Positions 13,733-21,781 of a DNA stretch of 34,962 nucleotides are shown in pieces. The stretch is from contig JAEZJM010000030.1 in assembly GCA_023415775.1 (NCBI GenBank), positions 1 through 34,962 of the forward strand, given 5' to 3'. The notes beneath the pieces are model-generated. The model saw only the letters and a list, made by a program, of their open reading frames with translations. It made no database searches and had not been told where the DNA came from. The position numbers were made by a program, and so were the translations under genes. Every line of letters starts with the position of its first letter. The stretch's first letter is position 1. The DNA comes from Bacillota bacterium (GTDB taxonomy: Bacteria > Bacillota > Negativicutes > Sporomusales > UBA7701).

Positions 13733-15515
13733 TTTCGTTCATGAGGCGGGCGTCGGCGACGGCGGGGAGGACGCAGGAGGCGAGGATGCCGAAGACGGCG
13801 ACAATGCCTGGGTCGAATTGGGTTTGGGCGTTGCGTCGGATTTCGGCGACGATGCCGGCTGGGGTGAGGGCTTTGCGGTAGGGCCGGTCTTCGGCCATGG
13901 CTGCGGCGGCGTCGGCGACGGCGCAGATGCGCGCGAGGTAGGGTATCTGGGTGCCTTTGAGGCCGTAGGGGTAACCGTCGCCGTCCCAGCGTTCGTGGTG
14001 GTAGAGGATGATTTTGTTGGCGGCGTCGAGGTAGTCGTTGTTTTTGAGGAGGTCGTAGCCGAAGGTGGGGTGGAGTTTGACGGCTTCGTATTCTTCGGGG
14101 GTGAGGGGGCCGGGTTTGAGGAGGATGGAGTCGGCTATGGCGAGTTTGCCGATGTCGTGGAGAAGGGTGCCCCAGTTGAGCTGGAGGAGTTCTTTTTCGG
14201 AGAGGCCCATGTTTTGGCCGATGGACATGGCGATTTTGTTGACGAGGAGGGAGTGTTGGGCGGTGTTGCTTTCCCGCGATTCGAGGGCTTTGAGGAAGCT
14301 CATGAGGGTGGCGACGTGGGCGGAGGGGATATGCCGGTGGGAGGCGGTGTCGAGTTTTTCGATGAGCTGGCCGATGGTGTTGCTGGCGAAGGCGATGTCG
14401 GCGACGCGGATGATTTTGTCGCCATCCCTGGTGAAGGTTTGGCCGTCGCTTATGCAGATCTGGTTGCGCCCCGCTTCTTTGGCGGCGTACATGGCCCCGT
14501 CGGCGTGGTGAACCATTTGTTCGGCGGTCATGCCGGGCCGGTAGGCGACGAGGCCGATGCTGACGGTTATCCGGCCGCCCGGTTGGCTGTCTTCGCCTGG
14601 GAACCCTTGGGTGGAGACGGCCTGCTGAAGGCGGGAGGCTGCTTCGCGGGCTTCTTCATCGCCGGCGCCGCGCATGAGGAGGAGGAATTCTTCGCCGCCG
14701 AAGCGGCCGAGGGTGTCGCGGCTGCGGGTGAGGCGCGTAAGGAGGTCGGCGAGCTGGGTGAGCAGGACGTCGCCCTGAACGTGGCCGTATTTGTCGTTGT
14801 ATTTTTTGAAGTAGTCGATGTCGAGCATGAGGACGGAGAAGGGGTCGCTGCGGTCGGTTGCCAGGTCGATTTCGGTCTTGAGCTGTTCCATCATGTAGGC
14901 GGTGTTGTAGAGGCGGGTTTTGGCGTCGCGGTTGGCGAGCCGGCGCAGGTTGTCGCGGGAGTGCTCGAGTTCGTCGACAACGCCGAAGATTTTCCGCTCG
15001 GCGGCGAGGACGATGACGAGGGGGAATCGGTATATGGTGTAGGCGAGGACGGCGCCGAGCAGGCAGAAGAGGCTGAGGGCGAGGAAGGAGGAGAGGAAGA
15101 GGTGGTCGATGCTTTCGACGATTTCGAGGGTGCCGTAGACGCGGTTGTTGTATCTGATGGGGGTGCGGGTGGTCATGTCGAGAATGGCGTCCGTGCCGGG
15201 CTTGTCTTCGTAGGCGAGGACGCCGGTGTCGGTGAAGACGCGGAAGGAGACGATGGGTTCGGCGTCGGGGAACCGGTGGGCGACTTCGAGGAAACGCGGG
15301 ATGTCGAAGTGCCAGAGCTCAGGGTTGTCGTGGATGGCTTGCTTGATGTTGTCGGCGAGGAGTTCGCCGCGCAGGTCGGCGGAGCGGTGGCGGTCGTCGT
15401 AGCTGAGGGCAAGGTAGGTGGCGGGCATGGCAATGCTGATGATGACCCAGGTCACCACCGCGAGGACGCGCATTCGTTTGGCGAATTGCCGGGAGAAGCC
15501 GATGCGGTCTATCAC
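13710..15515 (-). CDS. Membrane sensor with GGDEF and HD-GYP domains (c-di-GMP turnover)
   Basis: A 601-residue signalling protein. TM1 (about 17-37) and TM2 (about 138-163) flank a roughly 100-residue extracytoplasmic sensor domain. The GGDEF domain (190-350) has FGGEEF and an intact inhibitory-site motif RSRD five residues before it, so it can be an active, product-inhibited diguanylate cyclase. The HD-GYP domain (about 400-590) has LHDIGKLAI and HHERWDGDGYP, the residues of an active c-di-GMP phosphodiesterase. The start is GTG 15515 with AGGTGG 8 bases upstream. It begins 11 bases after the stop of the phosphate-binding-like lipoprotein gene, so both are one operon. Confidence 0.93.
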   Translation of the reverse strand: MIDRIGFSRQFAKRMRVLAVVTWVIISIAMPATYLALSYDDRHRSADLRGELLADNIKQAIHDNPELWHFDIPRFLEVAHRFPDAEPIVSFRVFTDTGVLAYEDKPGTDAILDMTTRTPIRYNNRVYGTLEIVESIDHLFLSSFLALSLFCLLGAVLAYTIYRFPLVIVLAAERKIFGVVDELEHSRDNLRRLANRDAKTRLYNTAYMMEQLKTEIDLATDRSDPFSVLMLDIDYFKKYNDKYGHVQGDVLLTQLADLLTRLTRSRDTLGRFGGEEFLLLMRGAGDEEAREAASRLQQAVSTQGFPGEDSQPGGRITVSIGLVAYRPGMTAEQMVHHADGAMYAAKEAGRNQICISDGQTFTRDGDKIIRVADIAFASNTIGQLIEKLDTASHRHIPSAHVATLMSFLKALESRESNTAQHSLLVNKIAMSIGQNMGLSEKELLQLNWGTLLHDIGKLAIADSILLKPGPLTPEEYEAVKLHPTFGYDLLKNNDYLDAANKIILYHHERWDGDGYPYGLKGTQIPYLARICAVADAAAAMAEDRPYRKALTPAGIVAEIRRNAQTQFDPGIVAVFGILASCVLPAVADARLMNEIKTVPGA

Positions 15516-15526
15516 TAGGCTACCAC

Positions 15527-16396
15527 CTATTGGAGCGGCGTGCCGCCGTTATCGGTTATGATGGTATGGCCCTCAGGCGAGTGAACGAAGGCGATGAAGG
15601 CTTTGGCGCGTTCGCTGAGGGGGCCTTTGTGGATGAAGGAGAGCGGTTTGACGTAGGGGTAGCGGCCGCTTTTGATGTTGTCGTCGGTGGGGGCGATGCC
15701 GCCGATGGCGAGGGGTTTGATGCCGGCGTTGATTTTGATTTCGGTGGCGTCGGTGTGGCCGAAGGCGCCTTGTTTGGCGCGGAGGGCTTCGGCCATATCG
15801 ATGTCGTGGTACATTACTTGCCAGCGTTTTTGGTCGATGGAGTCTTTTATGATGTCGGCGTAGCCGGGGATGAGCTGGAAGAGGATGAGGTTGGAGCTGT
15901 CGTGCATGCCGCGGATGAGAACGACGATGGGCCGGCCGTCGCGCCAGGAGGTTTTTTCGCCGCGGTGGATTTTGACGATGTCGTCGAGGGTGACGTCGGT
16001 GTCGGGGACGCCTGGGTGGGCGGCGAAGACGATGGCGATGCGGGCGTAGGGGATTTCGACGAGGCCGGAGGTTTTTTCGGTGGCGGTGAGGGGCCGGGAG
16101 ACAAGGCCAAGCTCTAGGGCGCCCGACTGGACGGCTTTGACGGCTCCGTCGGTGCCGATGCTTTTCGGCACTTCGACGGCGGCGCCCGTTTTTTTGTTGT
16201 AGGCGTCGGCGAGTTTGCCGGTGATGGGCAGGTTGGAGCCTGAGCCGGCGACGATGAAGCGGCCGGCGGCGGCGGGTTTGGCGTCGGCGGCGGGCTTGGC
16301 GGGCGGCGGGGCGTTGCCTGCGCTCGAGCAGCCGGCTACGAGGCTGAGGCTGAGGCTGAGGATTACGGCGAGCAGGACGCTGCGGGTGTTGAACAT
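15527..16396 (-). CDS. PstS-like substrate-binding lipoprotein
   Basis: A 289-residue extracytoplasmic binding protein of the phosphate/PBP-like family. The start ATG 16396 is set by GGAGGT 6 bases before it; an upstream ATG at 16420 lacks a site and would put charged residues before the signal. The lipobox is LVAGC (Cys about 23), then an Ala/Pro/Lys linker. Motifs FIVAGSGSNLPITGKLADAYNKKTG and GTDGAVKAVQSGALELGLVSRPL resemble PstS anion-binding loops. No pst permease genes follow. Instead it is coupled to the GGDEF/HD-GYP sensor, which suggests that it reports ligand to the sensor domain. Phosphate or another anion is a guess. Confidence 0.85.
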   Translation of the reverse strand: MFNTRSVLLAVILSLSLSLVAGCSSAGNAPPPAKPAADAKPAAAGRFIVAGSGSNLPITGKLADAYNKKTGAAVEVPKSIGTDGAVKAVQSGALELGLVSRPLTATEKTSGLVEIPYARIAIVFAAHPGVPDTDVTLDDIVKIHRGEKTSWRDGRPIVVLIRGMHDSSNLILFQLIPGYADIIKDSIDQKRWQVMYHDIDMAEALRAKQGAFGHTDATEIKINAGIKPLAIGGIAPTDDNIKSGRYPYVKPLSFIHKGPLSERAKAFIAFVHSPEGHTIITDNGGTPLQ

Positions 16397-16680
16397 GTTG
16401 TGACCTCCATGCCTGGGCAAATTTTTGGCAACAGGGCAAATGGGGACACGGATTATGTGCGTTATTGGCTGAATTCGCTGTTTTGGAACGATTATCCTGC
16501 AGACGGATAAATTATCCAGGGGGACAAGGGCTGCGGGGGCGGGGGCAATATGGCGGCGGGGAGTGGCGGAGGCGCGGCCGGCCGCTTTCTTGCCGGGGAG
16601 AGGCCGGGGCTGTACTAAGCCGTACTAAAAGGGAGGGTTGGCGTATAGGATAGTAGCAAAAGGACGGGAGGGTGATGGGT

Positions 16681-17148
16681 GTGAAGAGATTGGCGACGGT
16701 GGTGGCGCTGGTGGCGGCGCTGGTATTGGCGGCCGGGACGGCGCTGGCCTGGCACGCGCCGCTGGAGGGGGCGCCGGCGGCGCTCGCGCAGGGGGATGTG
16801 CGGGGGTATTTTATCTGGCACGACAATGACGGTATGCATATGAGGGTGCATACGAAGATGTTCGCGCTGCCGTTCAGCGGCACGATCAAGACGGACGGGC
16901 ATTTTACGGCGGTCCACGGCAAGAAGCTGGAGTACGGGGATCATTACTGGGTGGATAACAATAAGAAGGTTATCCATTTCAAGTTCCATACGGCCGGGGC
17001 GATGGACGGCCTGGATTTCATGGTGATGGGCGGCAGCAATCTGGTGTTCAGTCTGATGATTGACGGCGTGCAGGCGAACCCGGACGAGATTTTCCTCGGC
17101 CACGAGGGTTGGCGGCCTTCTTCGCACCAGTTTGTGCTGCGCCGCTGA
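16681..17148 (+). CDS. Exported protein of unknown function, His- and aromatic-rich
   Basis: A 155-residue protein with a signal peptide (MKRLATVVALVAALVLAAGTALA) and a mature part of about 130 residues. The mature part is rich in His, Trp, Tyr and Met (RGYFIWHDNDGMHMRVHT). I do not recognise the family; the strand-rich pattern suggests a small beta-barrel. GTG 16681 is 9 bases after GGGAGGG; ATG 16675 is possible with a tight spacing. It is monocistronic, ending in a bidirectional terminator. His/Met clusters hint at metal contact, unproven. Confidence 0.75.
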   Translation: MKRLATVVALVAALVLAAGTALAWHAPLEGAPAALAQGDVRGYFIWHDNDGMHMRVHTKMFALPFSGTIKTDGHFTAVHGKKLEYGDHYWVDNNKKVIHFKFHTAGAMDGLDFMVMGGSNLVFSLMIDGVQANPDEIFLGHEGWRPSSHQFVLRR

Positions 17149-17166
17149 TTTTTGGGGCGGGGCAAA

Positions 17167-17202
17167 GAAAAACTCCCGAAGAATTTCTTCGGGAGTTTTT
17201 TG
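17167..17202. terminator. Bidirectional Rho-independent terminator
   Basis: AAAAACTCCCGAAGAA, a short loop, TTCTTCGGGAGTTTTTT. It serves the plus-strand exported gene and the minus-strand bacterioferritin gene. Confidence 0.9.
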
Positions 17203-17211
17203 TTTGGGGGA

Positions 17212-17676
17212 TCAGACCTGGGTGGTGAGGAAGATCGGCAGGGTCATATGGCCGACCTGGTCCTGGAGTTCTTCGATTTTGTCGATGTGCTCGTCTTCGT
17301 CCTGAAGGATGTGCTCGAGGATTTCGCGGGTGGCGTAGTCGTTGACTTCGCCGGCGAGCTTGATGGCGGCGTTGTAGGCGGCGATGGCGCCTTCTTCGGC
17401 GGCGTGGTCGTTGGCAAGTTGTTTGGGGATGTCGGCGCCGATGTGGATGTCTTTGAGTTTGGAGACGATGGGGATGCCTTCGAGGAAGAGGATGCGGGCG
17501 ATGAGCATTTCGGCGTGTTTCATTTCGCCGATGGCCCGTTTTTCGAATTGGTCGTGGAGCTTGCTGTAGCCCCAGTTAGCGCACATTTCGGAGTGGACGA
17601 TGTACTGGTTGATGGCTGTGAGTTCGTCGGCGAGGAGCGAGTTGAGGGTTTCGATGAGTTTCGGGTTGCCTTTCAT
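17212..17676 (-). CDS. bfr: Bacterioferritin
   Basis: A 154-residue haem-containing ferritin that oxidises and stores iron in a 24-mer cytoplasmic shell. Ferroxidase ligands are in place: Glu18, Glu51 and His54 (GEMKHAE), Glu94-equivalent in HAAEEG, and Glu/His in DEDEHID. Met52, the haem ligand, and Tyr25 are present, so this is Bfr rather than plain ferritin. GGGAGG lies 7 bases before the ATG. It ends at the shared terminator. A 26-base AT-rich repeat (GATTTTTATTT twice) lies upstream at 17744. Confidence 0.96.
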   Translation of the reverse strand: MKGNPKLIETLNSLLADELTAINQYIVHSEMCANWGYSKLHDQFEKRAIGEMKHAEMLIARILFLEGIPIVSKLKDIHIGADIPKQLANDHAAEEGAIAAYNAAIKLAGEVNDYATREILEHILQDEDEHIDKIEELQDQVGHMTLPIFLTTQV

Positions 17677-17794
17677 GAGTTAGCCTCCCTTTTCTGATGG
17701 TATACTGATTATTATTATGCAGGCCGTCTGGAAAAACCTTCTTGATTTTTATTTGATTTTTATTTGATTTGGAGACATTGTTTTTTGATAGGGC

Positions 17795-18364
17795 TTATTG
17801 TTGGGGCGGGGGCGTCACCGGCCGGAGGTCGACGAGTTTCATTATCGCCATGACCTGGCGGACGGCGTTTTCGAGAGGGCCGGTGTTTTTGACGACATGG
17901 TCGGCGATCTGCCAGTGGTCGAATTCCCCTGTGGACTTGGCGTAGTTTATCCTTTCCTGGACGGCGTCAGGGTTGCCGCCCTGTTCGATGACGCGGTCGA
18001 TGATGGTGGCTTCGTCGATGAGGATGAATATGGATACGACCCGCTGCCCGAGAAGTTTTTTGAGCTGGTCGAGGCCGTTGCGGTCGACGCCGACGACGCA
18101 GAGGGGGTTTTTTTCGAGTTTGGTCATTACTTCTTTTTTGCCGAGGCCGTAGAAGTGGCAGGAGTAGGTGACTTTTTCGATCAGTTCGGTGTTGGCGAAG
18201 GTGTCTTTGTCGATGAAGCGGTAGTCGACGCCGTCTTGTTCGCCTGGCCGGGGAGGACGGGTGGTGTAGCCGACGATTTCTGTGACGCCGTACTTGGTCA
18301 GTTCCCTGGCGATGGTGGATTTGCCGCAGGAGGGAGGGCCGATAAGTGCGTAGACGAGGTTCAT
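17795..18364 (-). CDS. Guanylate-kinase-like protein
   Basis: A 189-residue nucleotide kinase of the guanylate kinase fold. It has the P-loop GPPSCGKST, the GMP-binding segment GYTTRPPRPGEQDGVDYRF and YGLGKKEV, then a lid with Arg residues (DAVQERINYAKS). The C-terminus has a Pro/Gln tail. Canonical gmk in Firmicutes lies beside rpoZ; this copy stands alone between bfr and an unknown gene, so it may be a paralogue with another nucleotide substrate. The start ATG has GGAGGTGAT 6-8 bases upstream. Confidence is high for the fold and lower for GMP as substrate. Confidence 0.82.
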   Translation of the reverse strand: MNLVYALIGPPSCGKSTIARELTKYGVTEIVGYTTRPPRPGEQDGVDYRFIDKDTFANTELIEKVTYSCHFYGLGKKEVMTKLEKNPLCVVGVDRNGLDQLKKLLGQRVVSIFILIDEATIIDRVIEQGGNPDAVQERINYAKSTGEFDHWQIADHVVKNTGPLENAVRQVMAIMKLVDLRPVTPPPQQ

Positions 18365-18443
18365 GGGCGATCACCTCCGTTTTGTGTGTTGTCTAAATAT
18401 TCTGTATAAAGCGGGAGAATTCCTTTTTTGGCCGATAAAGGAA

Positions 18444-18466
18444 AGGGGAAGGCGCGAGCCTTCCCG
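18444..18466 (-). terminator. Probable terminator of the minus-strand exported His-rich gene
   Basis: GGGAAGGC and GCCTTCCC form an 8-bp stem with a four-base loop, followed on the minus strand by CTTTCCTTTAT. The T-tract is interrupted, so it is a moderate terminator. Confidence 0.5.
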
Positions 18467-18500
18467 AAGGGGAAATATTTATCGGAGGGAAAAGGATTCG

Positions 18501-18959
18501 TCAGTGTCTGAACCAGGAGAGGAAGAATGTGTCGCGGTTCTCGTAGCCGTTGTCGTCGTCGCGGACGAAGATGAAGGCGCCGTTGTGCATGAAGCCGATG
18601 CTGACGAGTTCGTCGGCGTCGTTGTAGAAGAAGACGCCTTCGTTAACGCGGTGGCCGCGGTACCAGAAGCCTTCGCCGCGCCTGTCGTGCCATTGGTAGG
18701 CGCGCAGGCCGGGGAACCGGTCGTGCCAGCGGTGGTCGCGGATGCGTTCCATGCGGTATCTGGCCGGCGCGTAGTTGTTACGGTGCTGGTGCCAGCTGAT
18801 GGTGACCGTGCTGTGGTTGGTGCGGTGCCAGCTGCTTTGTTTGTATTTGGCGTGGGACCAGTCGTGGCTGCGCCTGGTATGGTGCTTGGCATCGGCACTG
18901 GCGGTCGTCGCCAGGGAGAGCACCAGGACCATGAGAGACAGTAGGAAAAATTTTTTCAT
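18501..18959 (-). CDS. Exported His/Arg/Trp-rich protein of unknown function
   Basis: A 152-residue protein with a clear signal peptide (MKKFFLLSLMVLVLSLATTASA). The mature part is strongly basic and rich in His, Trp, Tyr and Arg (KHHTRRSHDWSHAKYKQSSW). Later it has a more ordered region with acidic residues (DADELVSIGFMHNGAFIFV). No catalytic motif is evident. GAAAGGGGGCGG precedes the ATG. Possible roles are surface or outer-membrane interaction or metal binding; I cannot decide between these. Confidence 0.75.
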   Translation of the reverse strand: MKKFFLLSLMVLVLSLATTASADAKHHTRRSHDWSHAKYKQSSWHRTNHSTVTISWHQHRNNYAPARYRMERIRDHRWHDRFPGLRAYQWHDRRGEGFWYRGHRVNEGVFFYNDADELVSIGFMHNGAFIFVRDDDNGYENRDTFFLSWFRH

Positions 18960-19154
18960 TTTGCCGCCCCCTTTCCTTTGTTTCTAATTGTAGCCAGAAT
19001 GTGTGACAAAATTATGACATTAGCCCAAGAAATGTAATACAAAAAATCAATAAGAATCTGACAAAAAACGAAAAACTGCGCGTGCGCCACGGGGCGGTTT
19101 GCCGGACAGGCCGGCCGGCGGCGGAGGCTGGGGCGGCTGACGGGCGGCAGAGAG

Positions 19155-19973
19155 GTGAAGGGGCGGGCGCTATGGAAATATTATGGTGATTTTTGTTTGG
19201 GGGTGTCCTGTTTGGAGCAGAAGAACTGGTTCGTGCGCATGGGGGTGCTGCTGACGGTGCTGTCGGCGGTGCTGTATCTTTTGCATTATTTTGTTTTCCG
19301 CGACGCCCATCATATTTTTATTTTTCTGCTGGAGGATATCGCTTTCGTGCCGGTGCATGTGGTGCTGATAACGCTGATTATCGACAAGTGGCTGAACTGG
19401 CGGGAGAAACAGGCGACGATCAGCAAGCTGAATATGGTTGTCGGCGTGTTTTTCGGCGAGCTGGGGACGGAGCTGCTGAAGCTGCTGCAGACGTTCGATA
19501 AGGAGCCGGACGATGTGGCGGCCCTTGTCAGGGTGGATAAGTCGTGGCAGGACAGGCATTTTATCGAGGTTAGGATGATGCTGGCCAACTGCCGCATGGA
19601 TATGGACAGCAGACAGGGGGATCTGGCGGCGCTGAAGGCGCTGCTGGGCGCGCACCGGAGGTTCCTGCTCACGCTGCTGGAGAGCCCCGGCCTGACGCAG
19701 TACGAGTCGTTTACCGATCTGCTGCTGTCGGTGACTCATTTGAGCGACGAGCTTGAACACCGGCCGGGGCTGGACAATCTTCCCGCTGCGGATTACGGCC
19801 ATTTGTCGATGGATATCAAACGGGCGTACCGGCACATGCTTAGCGAGTGGCTGCGGAATATGAACCACCTGCGGCGCGATTATCCATATCTGTATTCGCT
19901 GGCGCTGCGCACCAATCCGTTCGATCCCGAGGCTTCGGTTATCATCGAGTCCGGGAACGGGGAGAAGGAGTAG
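19155..19973 (+). CDS. Conserved-looking two-TM membrane protein of unknown function
   Basis: A 272-residue protein with two membrane segments near the N-terminus (about 29-50 and 55-77; FLLEDIAFVPVHVVLITLII). A long helical cytoplasmic domain with many hydrophobic heptads follows. The phrase HHIFIFLLEDIAFVPVHVVL is like a small uncharacterised family that I have seen in Firmicutes, which I cannot name. The start is GTG 19155 (GAGAG before it); later starts at ATG 19239 would cut into TM1. adenine deaminase follows 12 bases later, so the two may be co-transcribed. Confidence 0.75.
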   Translation: MKGRALWKYYGDFCLGVSCLEQKNWFVRMGVLLTVLSAVLYLLHYFVFRDAHHIFIFLLEDIAFVPVHVVLITLIIDKWLNWREKQATISKLNMVVGVFFGELGTELLKLLQTFDKEPDDVAALVRVDKSWQDRHFIEVRMMLANCRMDMDSRQGDLAALKALLGAHRRFLLTLLESPGLTQYESFTDLLLSVTHLSDELEHRPGLDNLPAADYGHLSMDIKRAYRHMLSEWLRNMNHLRRDYPYLYSLALRTNPFDPEASVIIESGNGEKE

Positions 19974-19985
19974 GGTGGCTAGGGT

Positions 19986-21710
19986 ATGCGAATAAGGGAG
20001 GCTTGCGGGGTGACGCGGGATATTATCGCGGTGGCGCGGTGCGAGGCCCCGGCCGATCTGGTGCTGCGCGGCGCCAGGGTGGTGAATGTGTTCAGCGGCG
20101 AGGTGGTCGCCGCCGATGTGGCGGTGAAGGACGGGGTGGTGGCCGGGCTGGGCGATTACGCGACCGGCCGGGAGGTTGTGGACGCCGGCGGGTTGTTCGT
20201 GCTGCCGGGCCTGATCGACGCCCATGTGCATATCGAGAGTACGATGCTTTCGCCGGCCGGTTTCGCGGCGGCGGCGGCGCCGCACGGGACGACGGCGGTG
20301 GTCGCCGATCCGCATGAGATCGTGAATGTGGCCGGGCGTGAGGGGCTTGATTATATGGTGGCGGCGTCGGTTGGGCTGCCGCTGGATATTTTTTATATGG
20401 TGCCGTCGTGCGTGCCGGCGACGCCGCTGGAGACGGGCGGGGCGACGCTCGGCCCGGATGAGGTGGCGGCGGCGCTGGCCGCAGTAGGGTCGCCGGGACT
20501 GGGGGAGATGATGAATTACCCCGGAGTGCTGAACGGCGACGCGGCGGTGCTGGCGAAGCTGGCGGCGGCCAAAGGAAGGGGCCTGGCGGTCGACGGCCAT
20601 GCTCCGCTGGTGCGCGGCCGGGAGCTGAACGCGTATCTGAGCGCGGGGATCGGCAGCGATCACGAGTGTACGCTGGCGGAGGAGGCGCGGGAGAAGGCCG
20701 CTCTGGGGATGCACGTTATTATCCGCGAGGGGTCGGCGGCGAAGAATCTGCTGGCGCTGCTGCCGGCGGTGACGGAGCGGAACGCGGCCTGTTTTTCTTT
20801 TTGCACCGATGATCGGCACCCGGCCGATCTGCTCGGCGAGGGGGAGATCGACAATGTGCTGCGACGGGCGGTGGCGGCGGGGCTGGACGCGGTGACGGCG
20901 GTGCGGATGGCGACGCTGCACCCGGCAAGGCATTACGGACTTGCGGGCCTGGGGGCGGTGGCGCCGGGGTACCGGGCCGATCTGGTGCTGGTGCGCGATT
21001 TGAAGGATTTTACGGTGGAAAGGGTTTATAAGGGCGGCCGGCTGGTGGCGGCGGACGGGAGGCTGGTTGTGGAGACGCCGCGGCCGGCAGCCGGCCTGCT
21101 GGAGGATACTGTCCGGCTGCCGGAGCTGAAGGGCCGGTTCGCGCTGCCGCCGGCGCCCGCGGGGGCGCGGGCGAACGTGATCGAGGCGTTGCCCGGACAG
21201 GTGATGACCCGCCGGGTGACGCTGACGGCCGCCGAGGTGGCGGCCGACGGAGACCTGGCGAGGGTGGCGGTGGTCGAACGCTACGGCCGGCGGGGCGATG
21301 TGGCGGTGGGGCTGGTGCGGGGGTTCGGGCTGAAGCGCGGGGCGCTGGCGTCGTCGGTCGCCCACGACAGCCACAATGTGATCGTCGTCGGCAAGAACGA
21401 GGCTGATATGGAGGCCGCTGTCCTGGCGGTGGGCGAGATGCACGGCGGGCTGGCGGTGGCCGCGGACGGCGAGGTGCTGGCGGCTTTGCCGCTGCCGGTG
21501 GGCGGGCTGATGACGAACGAGCCGGCCGAGAAGGTGGCGGCGGGGCACGCGCGGGTGGAGGCGGCCGCGCACGGGCTGGGCTGCACGCTGCCTGCGCCGT
21601 TTATGACGATGTCTTTTCTGGCGCTGCCGGTAATCCCGGCGCTGAAGATCACCGACCGGGGGCTGGTGGACGTGGAGCGGTTCGCGTTTGTCGGCCTGTG
21701 GGAGGCGTAG
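19986..21710 (+). CDS. ade: Adenine deaminase
   Basis: Converts adenine to hypoxanthine and ammonia in purine salvage; 574 residues, normal for the Ade (AdeC) family. The amidohydrolase metal motif HVHIEST lies at about 80-86. ADPHEIVNVAG, VDGHAPL, GSDHECT and FCTDDRHPADL follow in order. The C-terminal domain has ASSVAHDSHNVIVVG and MTNEP, typical of the family. The start ATG 19986 is 12 bases after the preceding membrane-protein gene. A diguanylate cyclase gene follows. Confidence 0.95.
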   Translation: MRIREACGVTRDIIAVARCEAPADLVLRGARVVNVFSGEVVAADVAVKDGVVAGLGDYATGREVVDAGGLFVLPGLIDAHVHIESTMLSPAGFAAAAAPHGTTAVVADPHEIVNVAGREGLDYMVAASVGLPLDIFYMVPSCVPATPLETGGATLGPDEVAAALAAVGSPGLGEMMNYPGVLNGDAAVLAKLAAAKGRGLAVDGHAPLVRGRELNAYLSAGIGSDHECTLAEEAREKAALGMHVIIREGSAAKNLLALLPAVTERNAACFSFCTDDRHPADLLGEGEIDNVLRRAVAAGLDAVTAVRMATLHPARHYGLAGLGAVAPGYRADLVLVRDLKDFTVERVYKGGRLVAADGRLVVETPRPAAGLLEDTVRLPELKGRFALPPAPAGARANVIEALPGQVMTRRVTLTAAEVAADGDLARVAVVERYGRRGDVAVGLVRGFGLKRGALASSVAHDSHNVIVVGKNEADMEAAVLAVGEMHGGLAVAADGEVLAALPLPVGGLMTNEPAEKVAAGHARVEAAAHGLGCTLPAPFMTMSFLALPVIPALKITDRGLVDVERFAFVGLWEA

Positions 21711-21781
21711 GGGAGGAAAAGGGGGCCACGGTCGAGAATTACCGGGAAAGTATGCTGGTCGGACGGACTACGGGGGTAAGG

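Noticed and set aside
13677..15518. A 613-codon plus-strand open frame opposite the GGDEF/HD-GYP gene
   Set aside because: The translation is almost entirely Gly, Val, Glu, Asp and Ala without domains, while the minus strand gives clear GGEEF and HD-GYP motifs.
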